A stretch of 64,000 nt of DNA from Bacteroidia bacterium (GTDB taxonomy: Bacteria > Bacteroidota > Bacteroidia > Bacteroidales > Azobacteroidaceae): contig BNTV01000002.1 of the NCBI GenBank assembly GCA_025996865.1, positions 1 to 64,000 of the forward strand, given 5' to 3'. Positions within the stretch are counted from its first letter, which is position 1. Every line of letters begins with the position of its first letter. A program made the translations under genes and the position numbers. Shown here piece by piece: positions 1 through 8,718 of this stretch. The notes under the pieces are model-generated. The model saw nothing but the letters and a program-made list of their open reading frames with translations. It was not told the origin of the DNA and did not search any database.

Positions 1-2613
1 GGCTTCAATGCTGAATTTTATAATCCTGAAAACGGACAATACAGTAATAATACCGTCACTGCGAATCTGTTACCTTTGGCTTTCGGCATCGTGGAAAAAC
101 AAAACGAAGACCGCGTATTTCAAAATATGACAGACCGGATTGTTCGCGACAGACTGCATATCAGTACAGGTGTTATCGGGACACAATGGTTGATGCGCGA
201 ATTAACTAAGAGAGGTCGCGTCGATATTGCCTATACCATCGCCTCCCAAAAAGATTATCCGAGTTGGGGTTATATGGTGGAAAAAGGAGCGACCACTATC
301 TGGGAACTCTGGAACGGCGATACCGCCAGTCCTAAGATGAATTCCCACAATCACGTCATGCTCTTGGGCGATTTGATGACTTGGATGTACGAAGACTTAG
401 CCGGAATAAAATCACACCCGACATATAATGGTTTTCATTGGCTTTGGATGAAACCGCATCCGACGGAAAATTTGACTTTCGTAAAGGCTTCTCACAAAAC
501 GCCTCATGGCTGGGTAAAAAGCGAATGGTCGCTGAAAGACAATCTTTTTACGTGGAAAATAACGATTCCCGACAATTCACGCGCCAATATCCTGCTGCCT
601 GCCGAATCGGCGGATGATATTCTTGAAAACGGCAGGTCTGTGAAAGAAGTCAAAGGCTTGAAATATGTGCGGATACAAGAGGAACGAGTCAATCTGGAAA
701 TCGGTGCGGGTGAATACACTTTTACCTGTAAATACGGAGAAGCCCAAAGTCGCTGGAAAGCGGGTATTCTCACCGATGAGTTTATTAATAAAGACGCTTC
801 CTATCCCGAAAGTCACGCTTCTACGGTTGCAGAAACCAAAGAGGGACATATTGTCGCCGCATGGTTTGGCGGAACGAAAGAACGCAATCCGGATGTCTGC
901 ATTTGGGTAAGCCGCTTGATTAACGGCAAATGGACGCCTGCACAAAACGTAGCCAACGGCATCGTAAACAGTTCGCTTCGTTATGCTTGCTGGAATCCGG
1001 TTTTATATCAGGTTCCCGGAGGAGAATTGCAATTGTATTACAAGGTAGGCCCCAATGTTGCCGGATGGAAAGGAAAAGTAATCACTTCCAACGATGGCGG
1101 AATAACCTGGTCTGCGCCGAAAGATTTGCCCGAAGGTTTCCTCGGCCCCATCAAAAATAAACCGGTATTGCTGAAAAATGGCACATTAATCAGTCCGTCG
1201 AGCACAGAAGATAATGGATGGAAAGTGCATTTTGAGATTTCCAAAGACTTGGGAAAAACCTGGGAAAAAACCGGAGGAATTGCGAATGAGAAAGCGTTTC
1301 ACGCTATTCAACCCACCCTGTTGACACATAAAGACGGACGCCTCCAAATCCTTTGTCGCACACAGGAACGGGCGCTCGGCGAATCATGGTCGTCCGACAA
1401 CGGGAAAACTTGGTCACCTTTGACGAAATCCGCTCTTCCGAATAATAATTCGGGAGTTGACGGCGTCACCTTACAGGACGGACGGCAGTTATTGGTTTAT
1501 AATCATGTGCTTCCGCACGATTCTCTGGCAAGAGGCAAAGGCGCAAGAACACCTTTGAATGTAGCGGTTTCGGATGACGGTAAAGTATGGTATGCCGTAG
1601 CCGTTTTGGAAGATTCGCCCATCAACCAGTACTCCTATCCATCTGTGATACAAAGCAAAGACGGATTGGTACATATTGTTTATACTTGGCGACGCAAAGC
1701 GATTAAGCACATTGTCATCGACCCGAATCAGTTCATATTATCGAAATTGGAAACGAACCAATGGCCTTCCGCAAGAGAAGGTTCGGAAGTTCAGGTAGTA
1801 AATAACCACCGATACAAAGTATCGGCTTGCGATTGGATGATGCTTAAACGGCAAAAAATCGGAGCGATAGAATTGGCTCGGGAAATCGGATACGACGGAT
1901 TGGAAATTGATTTAGGCGGATTGGGTCAACGGGTATCATTCGACAATAAATTAACGGACAAACAAACGCGGGAATCTTTCATCTCCGAATGTAACCGTCT
2001 GGGCATTGAATTTAGCTCAATGGCGTTGTCGGCTTTCTACGGACAATCGTTTGCCAAAAGAGAAAATTACGAACAATTAATCGATGAATGTCTCACCACC
2101 ATGCAAGCCATGGGCATTAAAGTCGCCTTCCTGCCGATGGGCAATCAAAGCGACATCGTGAAAGAGCCGGAATTGTACGCTGTGGTATTGGAACGATTGA
2201 AAGTAGTCGCAAAGAAAGCGGAAGCAGCCGGAGTAATCATCGGCATTGAAACCACGCTGACGGCGAAAGAAGAAGCGAAACTCTTGGATAAAATCCATTC
2301 GCCGGCTCTCAAAAGTTATGTGAATTTTTCTTCAATCCTTAAACGCAAAGGCGATATCATCAAGGAGTTAAAAACGCTTGGAAAAGACCGGATTGTTCAG
2401 ATTCACGTCAGTAACACCGATGGATTTTGGATAGAAAACGACCCCGCCCTCAACATGCCCTTAGTAAAAAAGACTTTGGATGAAATGGGTTGGAGCGGTT
2501 GGTTAGTCGTCGAACGTTCCCGCGACACGAAAGACGTACACAATGTGAAAAAGAATTATGGGGCAAATGCTAAATACTTAAAAACAATATTTCAAGCACC
2601 CCCAACCCCCTGA
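1..2613 (+). CDS. GH78 / BNR sialidase-like / xylose-isomerase-like TIM-barrel fusion (5' end outside window)
   Basis: The frame is open from base 1, so the start lies upstream; the TTG at 76 is only an internal codon. Three parts are visible. Bases 1 to about 750 encode the end of a GH78 alpha-L-rhamnosidase (alpha/alpha)6 barrel and its C-terminal beta domain (motifs GTQWLMREL, YPSWGYMVEKGATTIWE and LWNGD). About 750-1815 is a BNR_2 exo-sialidase-like propeller (ESHASTVAE, AAWFGGTKE, and the typical ending IVYTWRRKAIKHIVID). About 1816-2595 is a sugar phosphate isomerase/epimerase-type TIM barrel (AP_endonuc_2; AREIGYDGLEIDL, IQIHVSNTDG-like segment). The last residues, PPTP and stop, are encoded by a family A repeat arm. 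GH78 would release L-rhamnose; the BNR part may act on another side-chain sugar. The three-way fusion is unusual and could reflect fused neighbouring genes. Domain calls are secure, the joint function is not. Confidence 0.85.
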   Translation, partial: GFNAEFYNPENGQYSNNTVTANLLPLAFGIVEKQNEDRVFQNMTDRIVRDRLHISTGVIGTQWLMRELTKRGRVDIAYTIASQKDYPSWGYMVEKGATTIWELWNGDTASPKMNSHNHVMLLGDLMTWMYEDLAGIKSHPTYNGFHWLWMKPHPTENLTFVKASHKTPHGWVKSEWSLKDNLFTWKITIPDNSRANILLPAESADDILENGRSVKEVKGLKYVRIQEERVNLEIGAGEYTFTCKYGEAQSRWKAGILTDEFINKDASYPESHASTVAETKEGHIVAAWFGGTKERNPDVCIWVSRLINGKWTPAQNVANGIVNSSLRYACWNPVLYQVPGGELQLYYKVGPNVAGWKGKVITSNDGGITWSAPKDLPEGFLGPIKNKPVLLKNGTLISPSSTEDNGWKVHFEISKDLGKTWEKTGGIANEKAFHAIQPTLLTHKDGRLQILCRTQERALGESWSSDNGKTWSPLTKSALPNNNSGVDGVTLQDGRQLLVYNHVLPHDSLARGKGARTPLNVAVSDDGKVWYAVAVLEDSPINQYSYPSVIQSKDGLVHIVYTWRRKAIKHIVIDPNQFILSKLETNQWPSAREGSEVQVVNNHRYKVSACDWMMLKRQKIGAIELAREIGYDGLEIDLGGLGQRVSFDNKLTDKQTRESFISECNRLGIEFSSMALSAFYGQSFAKRENYEQLIDECLTTMQAMGIKVAFLPMGNQSDIVKEPELYAVVLERLKVVAKKAEAAGVIIGIETTLTAKEEAKLLDKIHSPALKSYVNFSSILKRKGDIIKELKTLGKDRIVQIHVSNTDGFWIENDPALNMPLVKKTLDEMGWSGWLVVERSRDTKDVHNVKKNYGANAKYLKTIFQAPPTP

Positions 2614-2776
2614 AGGGGGCCAAACCCCTAAATCCCCTAAAGGGGACTTTAGTGAGTAAAGGTTTTCAAAAAAAATAAAAACCAAGAAAAATATGACTAA
2701 TAATTTAAATACGCACGCGGCAAAGTCCCCTTTAGGGGATTTAGGGGTCGAAGCCCCCTTCAGGGGGTTTGGGGGT
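2598..2776. repeat. Family A inverted-arm pair, copy 1
   Basis: The left arm (about 2598-2668) and the right arm (about 2705-2776) are near reverse complements built from C-runs and G-runs such as cccctaaatcccctaaagggg. The left arm contains the stop codon of the upstream fusion gene (tail PPTP). The right arm, with the ATG at 2693 just before it, encodes the leader MTNNLNTHAAKSPLG and the residues after it. The two arms could pair into one long stem-loop in an operon transcript, with the spacer and start codon in the loop. Part of this unit (2624-2776) is repeated at 3198-3350. Confidence 0.85.
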
Positions 2777-3205
2777 GGTCGGAGAGGTAAGTATTCCGAT
2801 ATAGGTTTTGTGAATATGTTTTACAATGCACCTCAGATTCTTTTTGAGTTTGCCAAAAGCAATAGAGCAAATCCAACAGAAGCGGAGGATTTTTTGTGGA
2901 AACAGTTATGTGACAATAAATTGAAACAGTTTCATTTTAGACGACAACACCCAATAAAGTATTTTATTGCTGATTTTTATTGTCATAAAACCAAATTAAT
3001 TATAGAAGTTGATGGCGGCTATCATACGATTCCTGAACAATACGAATATGATAGAACGAGGGATTCTGAATTGGAAGAATTAGGTATCACAATATTGCAT
3101 TTCACTAATGAGCAAGTATTTTATGAAACGGATAGAGTTCTGGAAACTATTAACAACGAATTACATAAATACCCCCAACCCCCTCAAGGGGGCTTTTACC
3201 CCTAA
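2693..3205 (+). CDS. DUF559 (Vsr/restriction-endonuclease-fold) protein with repeat-encoded leader
   Basis: Residues about 50-160 match the DUF559 family, small proteins of the very-short-patch-repair/PD-(D/E)XK nuclease fold. Visible motifs are AEDFLWKQL, FHFRRQHPI, FIADFYCHK and LIIEVDGGYH, with the likely catalytic D and E in these strands, followed by LGITILHFTNEQV. Family members are usually about 110-130 residues, so the first 40 residues here are extra and come from family A repeat plus linker. An internal ATG at 2816 would give a normal-length protein and may be the ancestral start. The gene lies between two copies of a 153-bp direct repeat with one mismatch, as if it were a cassette. 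The C-terminal residues also run into repeat sequence. A role in repeat mobility is speculation. Confidence 0.8.
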   Translation: MTNNLNTHAAKSPLGDLGVEAPFRGFGGGRRGKYSDIGFVNMFYNAPQILFEFAKSNRANPTEAEDFLWKQLCDNKLKQFHFRRQHPIKYFIADFYCHKTKLIIEVDGGYHTIPEQYEYDRTRDSELEELGITILHFTNEQVFYETDRVLETINNELHKYPQPPQGGFYP

Positions 3206-3350
3206 ATCCCCTAAAGGGGACTTTAGAGAGTAAAGGTTTTCAAAAAAAATAAAAACCAAGAAAAATATGACTAATAATTTAAATACGCACGCGGCAAAGT
3301 CCCCTTTAGGGGATTTAGGGGTCGAAGCCCCCTTCAGGGGGTTTGGGGGT
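3198..3350. repeat. Second copy of 153-bp direct repeat (first copy 2624-2776)
   Basis: Bases 3198-3350 match 2624-2776 at a constant offset of 574, with one mismatch seen (tagtgag against tagagag). The repeat covers one family A arm, the A-rich spacer, an ATG, the leader codons and the second arm. Because both copies carry the start codon, the DUF559 gene and the aldolase gene begin with the same 28 residues. The near identity implies a recent duplication or insertion that brought in the DUF559 gene. Confidence 0.9.
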
Positions 3351-4184
3351 ATCGTTGTCCCAATGATTACTCCATTGACGAAAGACTTGCAAATCGACAT
3401 AAACGCCGTCAATACCATTATGGCGCAATTTGCCGAAAACAATATCTCGCCTTTGGTATTGGGCACCACCGGCGAATCGGCATCCATTGGAAAAGACGAG
3501 AGCGCCGTTTTTGTGGAAACAGCCGTGAAAGCCAAGCAAGCCAATCAGACGATTTATGCCGGATTGGTAGGAAATAATGTGCAGGAATTGATAGAACGAG
3601 CTAAGTTGTATGCCGGTTTGGGAGCGGATGTAGTTGTTTCTACCTTGCCCTCTTACTACATGCTGACTCCGCAACAAATGGAACTCTTTTACGTGCAACT
3701 TGCCGATGCAAGTCCTTGTCCGGTAATGATGTATAATATCAAAGCGACCACGCAAATGACTATTCCGTTGGAGGTGGTGGAAAAACTCAGTCATCATCCG
3801 AACATTGCCGGATTGAAAGATTCGGAACGAGACCTCGAACGATTGATAAGGTGCATTAATCAATATCGTGAAAGAGAAGATTTTTCATTCTTCTGCGGTT
3901 GGGGTGCGCAAGGCTTGGGAAGTTTGCAAATGGGTGCAGACGGGATAGTGCCGAGTACCGGAAATATTGTTCCGGAATTGTACAAAGCATTATACGATGC
4001 TTTCAAGAACGGCAATACCATTTTGGCAGAAGAAATTCAGAAAAAAACCGATGAAGTAGCTGTTTTGTATCAAAAAGACAGAACCTTGGGCGAATCGTTG
4101 GCGACTTTGAAGGCGATGATGGAAACAAAAGGTTGGTGTCAGCGCTACATGATGCCTCCTTTAACACCGGTAGCTTATGAATAA
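3267..4184 (+). CDS. DHDPS/N-acetylneuraminate lyase-family class I aldolase
   Basis: This is a (beta/alpha)8 aldolase of the DapA/NanA superfamily. GTTGES is the pyruvate carboxylate-binding loop, Tyr156 (MMYNIKA) the proton relay and Lys184 (IAGLKDSE) the Schiff-base lysine; the Tyr-Lys spacing of 28 equals that of DapA. The segment after Tyr differs from the dihydrodipicolinate synthase signature, so a sugar-acid aldolase (2-keto-3-deoxy-sugar acid or sialic/ulosonic acid) is more likely than lysine biosynthesis. The first 28 residues come from the family A repeat and replace the usual short N-terminus directly before strand 1 (GIVVPMITPL); no suitable later ATG exists. It overlaps the symporter gene downstream by 8 bases, which suggests coupled translation and a shared substrate pathway. 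Confidence 0.88.
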   Translation: MTNNLNTHAAKSPLGDLGVEAPFRGFGGIVVPMITPLTKDLQIDINAVNTIMAQFAENNISPLVLGTTGESASIGKDESAVFVETAVKAKQANQTIYAGLVGNNVQELIERAKLYAGLGADVVVSTLPSYYMLTPQQMELFYVQLADASPCPVMMYNIKATTQMTIPLEVVEKLSHHPNIAGLKDSERDLERLIRCINQYREREDFSFFCGWGAQGLGSLQMGADGIVPSTGNIVPELYKALYDAFKNGNTILAEEIQKKTDEVAVLYQKDRTLGESLATLKAMMETKGWCQRYMMPPLTPVAYE

Positions 4185-5742
4185 CTCCTTGCATTGGATA
4201 GATTATTCCATTATAATAATCACAATATTGTCCACCGTATTGGTTGGCGTATGGTTTTCTCGCAGTCAGAAAAATTCGGACAAATATTTTTCGGGCAGTA
4301 AAAAGATACCCGCTTGGGTCATTGGCGTATCCATCTTTGCCACTTTACTCAGTAGCGTTACTTTTTTGGCTTATCCCAGCGCTGCTTATGCCGGCAATTG
4401 GATATTATTGGTGCAAGGCTTAATGGTGCCCATCGTTTTGGTGGGTATGATTTGGATAATTGTACCGCTCTTTCGCAAAGTCATCCGGTTGAGCGCTTAC
4501 GAATATTTTGAACGGCGATTTGGTTTCTTTGCTCGCATCTACAGTTCCGTAGCTTTTACGTTCACTCATTTTACAAAAATGGGGACGGTGCTTTATTTGT
4601 TGTGTTTGGCGTTGAACTCCGTAGCCGGAATACCCGTTACTACCACCATTCTTATTGTCGGTTTGTCTATCGTAGTGTTAACGCTGTTGGGCGGAATTGA
4701 AGCTGTCATTTGGATGGATATGATACAGGGCTTTTTGTTGATTATCGGCGGTTTGGTTTGTTTGGGCGTACTTTTATTTGTGCCGGAAGGCGGGCCGACC
4801 ATGGTATTCAGCAAAGCGATTGAATGGGACAAAATCGGATTTGGTCCTTACAACATTGACTTTACCCGGCTGACGTTTATCGTCATGGTTTGCAACGGTA
4901 TTTTTTATGCCATTCAAAAATACGGCACCGACCAAACCATCGTACAACGTTATTTGACGGCAAAAGACGAAAAAGGAGCGAAAAAAGCCGCTTATATCGG
5001 CGTGTTTATGAGCGTTCCAATATGGGCATTATTCATGCTTGTCGGTACGGCTTTGTTCGTTTTTTATCAGACAACTACCGCTACTTTGCCCGAAGGCGTC
5101 AAGGCAGACCAGGTTTTTCCCTGGTTTATGAAAACACAATTACCGGTCGGCGTAGTGGGTGTAGTATTAGCAGGTTTGCTTTCGGCGGCTATCTCTACGC
5201 TTGCCTCAGACATAAACAGTTTGTCGGCAGTATGCGTGCAGGATTATTACCAGCGTTTCCATCCGGATTGCACGGATAAACAACGCTTGAATATGGGACG
5301 GTTTTTCGTGTTGGTTGCCGGACTTGGATGCATTGGAGTCGCTCTGCTGTACGTTGCTTGGGAAGGCGAAGGCGTGCTGGGCATCGTATTTGAACTCTAC
5401 GCCATTTTTTCTGCCGGAATAGTCGGAATTTTCCTCTTGGGATTGTTGAGCAAAAAAGCGAATAAACAAGGACTTTATGTCGGGATTTCCGTTTGTATCT
5501 TGTTCACGGCTTATGCCTTGTTGACTACCACCAAAATAGAAATCGGCGGTGAAAAACAACTGATACTTGATTTGGGCGCTTACAATTTTCCGCATCACAA
5601 ATACATGCTGGGCGTTTATAGTCATCTCATCGTCTTGATTGTAGGCTATTTTGCCAGTTTCTTCTTCAAGGCTAAACCGGTGGATGAGGATTTGACTGTT
5701 TATGGATATTTTAAGAATAGCAACAACCCCCCAACCCCTTAA
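4177..5742 (+). CDS. Sodium:solute symporter (SSS family)
   Basis: The 521-residue polytopic membrane protein has about 13-14 hydrophobic segments and starts with SSS features: LVGVWFSRSQKN, then KYFSGSKKIPAWVIGVSIFA, the Na+-site helix of the LeuT fold. It most likely imports a sugar or sugar acid using the sodium gradient. The start overlaps the aldolase stop, so the two genes are probably one transcription unit. The last residues (NNPPTP) are read from a family A repeat arm that also forms the hairpin after the gene. The substrate cannot be read from the sequence; the coupled aldolase suggests an acidic sugar. Confidence 0.88.
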   Translation: MNNSLHWIDYSIIIITILSTVLVGVWFSRSQKNSDKYFSGSKKIPAWVIGVSIFATLLSSVTFLAYPSAAYAGNWILLVQGLMVPIVLVGMIWIIVPLFRKVIRLSAYEYFERRFGFFARIYSSVAFTFTHFTKMGTVLYLLCLALNSVAGIPVTTTILIVGLSIVVLTLLGGIEAVIWMDMIQGFLLIIGGLVCLGVLLFVPEGGPTMVFSKAIEWDKIGFGPYNIDFTRLTFIVMVCNGIFYAIQKYGTDQTIVQRYLTAKDEKGAKKAAYIGVFMSVPIWALFMLVGTALFVFYQTTTATLPEGVKADQVFPWFMKTQLPVGVVGVVLAGLLSAAISTLASDINSLSAVCVQDYYQRFHPDCTDKQRLNMGRFFVLVAGLGCIGVALLYVAWEGEGVLGIVFELYAIFSAGIVGIFLLGLLSKKANKQGLYVGISVCILFTAYALLTTTKIEIGGEKQLILDLGAYNFPHHKYMLGVYSHLIVLIVGYFASFFFKAKPVDEDLTVYGYFKNSNNPPTP

Positions 5743-5765
5743 AAGGAGTTGGGGGTGTTGTTATC
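5725..5765 (+). terminator. Family A hairpin between convergent genes
   Basis: aacaacccccc and gggggtgttgtt form a strong stem around a short loop, straddling the TAA of the symporter gene. It separates the plus-strand transcript from the converging AAA_14 gene and could act as a terminator or 3' stabiliser. It lacks a long clean T-run. Confidence 0.55.
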
Positions 5766-5822
5766 TTTAACAGGGCAAAGCCCACTTGTTACCGTTACTA
5801 TTCGACCTCATTTGTTAAAGAA

Positions 5823-7079
5823 TTATATTGCTAAACTATTTTCATTCAGCAGAAAATCGAAAATATTCATCACTATAATGCCATCATCATTCTGATATGT
5901 CGGCGTTAAACCGCCTGTAATTACAATTTTCTGAAAACTGTCGGTGATATGCAATAACGAATCAAATTCCTGTTCAATCTTTTCTTGCGTGGGCAACGCC
6001 AATGCGGATTGTATGTAATATCGTTTGAAACCTCTGTTGCATACAAAATCAACTTCTAATTGCTTACGCTGACTTACTCCGTTCCCATCTTTCGTGTTTA
6101 CAACCACTTGTCCAACATCTACCGACAACCCCCTTAATCGTAATTCATTGTATATCAAATTTTCCATTAAATGAGTTTGCTCGGTCTGTCGAAAATTCAA
6201 TCGGGCATTGCGCAATCCCAAATCTTCAAAATAGTATTTTGCAGGTGTGTCAATATATTTTTTGCCTTTAATGTCGTATCTTACTGCTTTTTCGAGCAAA
6301 AACGCATCTTGCAGCAAATCAAGGTAATGCTTGATGGTGTCGAATGACAGGCTACTTTTTTTTACCGATTTGAAAGTGTTCTGTAATTTTAAAGGATTGG
6401 TCAATCCGCCGATTGAAGATGCAATGACATTGATAAGTTCTCCCAAATCATCATCGTGTTTTATCTTATAGCGTTCTTTTATATCTTTCAGATAGGTATG
6501 AGTAAAAAGTCCTTTCAGGTAATCTTCTTTTTGCGCCGAAGTTTCCATCGTTACGGTCTGCGGAAGTCCGCCGTAGGTCATATATTCCATCAACATAACT
6601 TCGCGATTATTTTCCGGTTTTGCCGACATAAACTCCCGAAAGCAAAGCGGATATATTTTAACTTCGTCGCCACGACCGCGAAATTCCGTAATTACATCTT
6701 TTGAAAGAAATTTTGCATTACTGCCTGTTACATACACATCTACATTTCTGATTTTGAGGAAACTGTTCAGTACATCTTCAAATTCTTTTACGAGTTGCAC
6801 CTCATCAAGCAACACATAATACATCTGTTCATCCATAATTTTGGCATCAATGAAAGCCAATAGTTCATCGGGATTGCGTAGTGCTTTGCGGCGGCGGTCT
6901 TCCAAATCCACCTTTATAATGTGGTTTTCATCAACGCCTTTGCCTTTCAAATAGTTGTGAAACAGGGTAAAGAGCAGATATGATTTACCCGACCTGCGTA
7001 TTCCGGTAACAACCTTAATCATTCCGTTATGCTTGCGGGCAATGAGTTTGTTTAAATGTATGTCGCGTTCAATTTTCAT
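5823..7079 (-). CDS. AAA_14 ATPase with DUF4143 domain
   Basis: The N-terminal AAA_14 P-loop domain shows Walker A GIRRSGKS near residue 30 and Walker B YYVLLDEVQL near residue 105, followed by sensor-like VYVTGSNAKFLS and the FRGRGDEVKIYPLCFREF stretch typical of the family. The C-terminal half (about 200-400) is a DUF4143 domain ending in a PD-(D/E)XK-like part (LEVDFVCNRG, YYIQSAL). Family members are very common in Bacteroidota and often occur in multiple copies, but their role is not established. The 418-residue length is normal. It is alone on the minus strand, with an 18-bp perfect palindrome just upstream of its ATG. Confidence 0.9.
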   Translation of the reverse strand: MKIERDIHLNKLIARKHNGMIKVVTGIRRSGKSYLLFTLFHNYLKGKGVDENHIIKVDLEDRRRKALRNPDELLAFIDAKIMDEQMYYVLLDEVQLVKEFEDVLNSFLKIRNVDVYVTGSNAKFLSKDVITEFRGRGDEVKIYPLCFREFMSAKPENNREVMLMEYMTYGGLPQTVTMETSAQKEDYLKGLFTHTYLKDIKERYKIKHDDDLGELINVIASSIGGLTNPLKLQNTFKSVKKSSLSFDTIKHYLDLLQDAFLLEKAVRYDIKGKKYIDTPAKYYFEDLGLRNARLNFRQTEQTHLMENLIYNELRLRGLSVDVGQVVVNTKDGNGVSQRKQLEVDFVCNRGFKRYYIQSALALPTQEKIEQEFDSLLHITDSFQKIVITGGLTPTYQNDDGIIVMNIFDFLLNENSLAI

Positions 7080-7095
7080 ATATTTACTTTAATTT

Positions 7096-7113
7096 ATTGC
7101 GTAAATACGCAAT
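7096..7113. promoter_or_regulatory. Operator-like perfect palindrome upstream of the AAA_14 gene
   Basis: attgcgta-aa-tacgcaat is a perfect 18-bp dyad, 16 bases upstream of the start codon at 7079. A -7-like box (TAACTTTA on the minus strand, about 7122-7129) lies just upstream. The position suits a repressor site or a 5' UTR hairpin. Confidence 0.45.
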
Positions 7114-7165
7114 TATTTCGACTGTAAAGTTAGTGTTTTTTTTGAAATAGAGAATACTCAAAAAG

Positions 7166-7205
7166 AAAAACAGCGATAAAACCGAAATTTTACCGCTGTT
7201 TTTTC
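7166..7205 (-). terminator. Rho-independent-type hairpin
   Basis: aaaaacagcg and cgctgttttt pair, extended by taaaa/tttta, with T-runs on both strands. On the minus strand it would end transcription coming from the degraded DUF4143 gene at 7408-8044 before the AAA_14 gene. Confidence 0.6.
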
Positions 7206-7407
7206 TTTGTCTGAACCTTGATTTTCCCAAAGTTACGACTTTTTTCGTAAAAATACTACCCAAATTTTTATGATTTTCCGTAAAAATAGGGGGCAAATTT
7301 TTTTTTCGTGTAAACTTCTTTAAAAATTGGTTTACACGATTTTCGATAAATATTTTCCATATAGAACTTTCGGTAAAAATCAAAATATTCTGATTTTTTC
7401 GGCAAGT

Positions 7408-8044
7408 TTAATCAAACCTCAAACAAAAGAGGGCATAAAACGGAACAGCACGGATGTTGTTTTCAAAGCCAAAATTCTTTTGCGAAATCTTGATTGAATA
7501 CGGACAGTTGTAGCGTTTTACAAAATTCGACAAACTGATTGCGCGGTTGTGTCTGCCTTTTTTTACTTCAATCGGGATTATGTCAATGCCCGGTAAGCAT
7601 ACCTGTGTCGCTCATATAGAGTTTGAAATCGCTAAAATCAATCTGTCCTTTCAACGGCATCACGCCCTGTTCTATTTTGCGGCACTTCAATACAATTCCT
7701 GCCGACAGCAACCAGTCAATCGACTCGCCAAAAATAGACGTGGTGCCGCCTTTCATTGCGATTTTGTACTGAAATTTGCGGTTTTCTTTCGACAGTTGCG
7801 TGGGTATGGAATCGTAGCAGGCGCGGATTTTTACACTCGTGGCAGTCGTAGCATACTTCGACATATCGGCAAGATATTCGTTCATAATCTTTGCCAGTTC
7901 GTCCTGTATCGCCAAAAATACAACTAAAAACTTTGTCCTACTCATCAGGCTTTTCAGACTCGTCCCGTTTTTTTGAATGGTTTCTGTTTCCATTGCGCTG
8001 CCATAATCAGTCGCATTTCTGTTTGTTTTACTACTTTGATACAT
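7408..8044 (-). pseudogene. Decayed AAA_14/DUF4143 ATPase (C-terminal remnant)
   Basis: One minus-strand frame (8044-7583) gives the DUF4143 core: RACYDSIPTQLSKENRKFQYK, MKGGTTSIFGESIDWLL, LKLYMSDTGML. It then stops early (TGH and stop). The expected continuation resumes nearby as DIIPIEVKKGRHNRAISLS followed by a normal family ending. Segments expected between them are missing, and the whole AAA_14 half with its Walker motifs is absent. It is a deleted, frame-disrupted relative of the intact gene at 5823-7079. Confidence 0.8.
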
Positions 8045-8204
8045 AAACTTTGCAATTTAAATTTGTTATTAATTTGACCTGTACGTCTTTATTCATCTTT
8101 TGTTCCTCCGTCGGATTTTCAAAAATTTGGACATAAAAAAAGCGCGGACAAAACTGTATTCGCACCTGAGGTCTTAGGATACCTGCCACAAATAAGTAAG
8201 CCCG

Positions 8205-8337
8205 GCTAAATAATAAATTGAGGTGCTGAACCCGGAAGACCGTAAGGTCTTCTACTTGGGTAACCCCGGTGCAAGCGAAGCGCAGCCCGGGGTAGAGCAA
8301 CCCCTCATCATCCCCTCAACTCCGATATAGGAGTTGA
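8205..8337. repeat. Left arm of 133-bp inverted repeat
   Basis: This is a near reverse complement of 8727-8859. It contains nested small dyads (gaagaccgtaaggtcttc, ggagttgaa-type) and the segment aagcgaagcgcagcccgggg. The arms bracket the RAYT remnant and the MITE-like element. The architecture is what is expected for a REP-like pair around a RAYT fragment. Confidence 0.85.
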
Positions 8338-8339
8338 AT

Positions 8340-8459
8340 TTATTCGTCCTGCCAAAACCATTTTTCATCCAAATCAATTCCATTCTCTTTGAAAAGACGC
8401 CTTATCTCGTCAACAAAACTTTCCTTTTTATGGTGTTCTTGTTGATTTTTGAAGTAAAT
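8340..8459 (-). pseudogene. 3' remnant of a REP-associated tyrosine transposase (RAYT)
   Basis: Minus-strand translation gives YFKNQQEHHKKESFVDE, then a normal stop after FWQDE. It lines up with the C-terminus of the intact RAYT at 24483-24935 (YVKNQEKHHQKRTFQDE and KYLWD), including the catalytic Tyr helix. Only about 39 codons survive. The 258-bp MITE-like element interrupts it directly upstream. Confidence 0.75.
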
Positions 8460-8460
8460 A

Positions 8461-8718
8461 GGGTGTACGACAAATTTCCCAATTAGTGTTTAACGATTAT
8501 CAGGAGATGTCTCCACTCGCTGCGCTCGGTCGACATGACGCGGCTGCAAAAAGGGAAAGGAGGGGGAAGAAACGGCGGCGAAGCCGCCGTTTCTTCCCCC
8601 TCCACCCACATCTCAACGTTTTACTGTCATGTCGACTAAGCCAACGAGGAACGAGGAGGCGCATGGAGACATCTACCGATAATCGTTAAACACTAATTGG
8701 GAAATTTGTCGTACACCC
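8461..8718. mobile_element. 258-bp MITE-like element with 41-bp TIRs and 8-bp target duplication
   Basis: The ends are exact inverted repeats of about 41 bp starting gggtgtacgacaaatttccc. Both flanks carry the octamer agtaaata (8453-8460 and 8719-8726), a textbook target-site duplication. The interior is also palindromic: agatgtctcc/gtcgacatgac halves around a GC-rich core (aacggcggc/gccgccgtt). No transposase is encoded, so it would need one in trans. The interior resembles gagatgtctccactcg-type dispersed elements common in Bacteroidota. Confidence 0.85.

Noticed and set aside
3267-4184. Lysine-biosynthesis DapA
   Set aside because: Barrel and Schiff-base residues fit the superfamily, but the segment after the catalytic Tyr lacks the DapA signature and the gene is coupled to a sugar-type transporter.
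7084-7383. 99-codon minus-strand frame
   Set aside because: It crosses the operator-like palindrome and a terminator hairpin, and its composition is that of AT-rich intergenic DNA.
8486-8689. Plus-strand ORF within the MITE-like element
   Set aside because: It is a by-product of the palindromic interior; no transposase motif.
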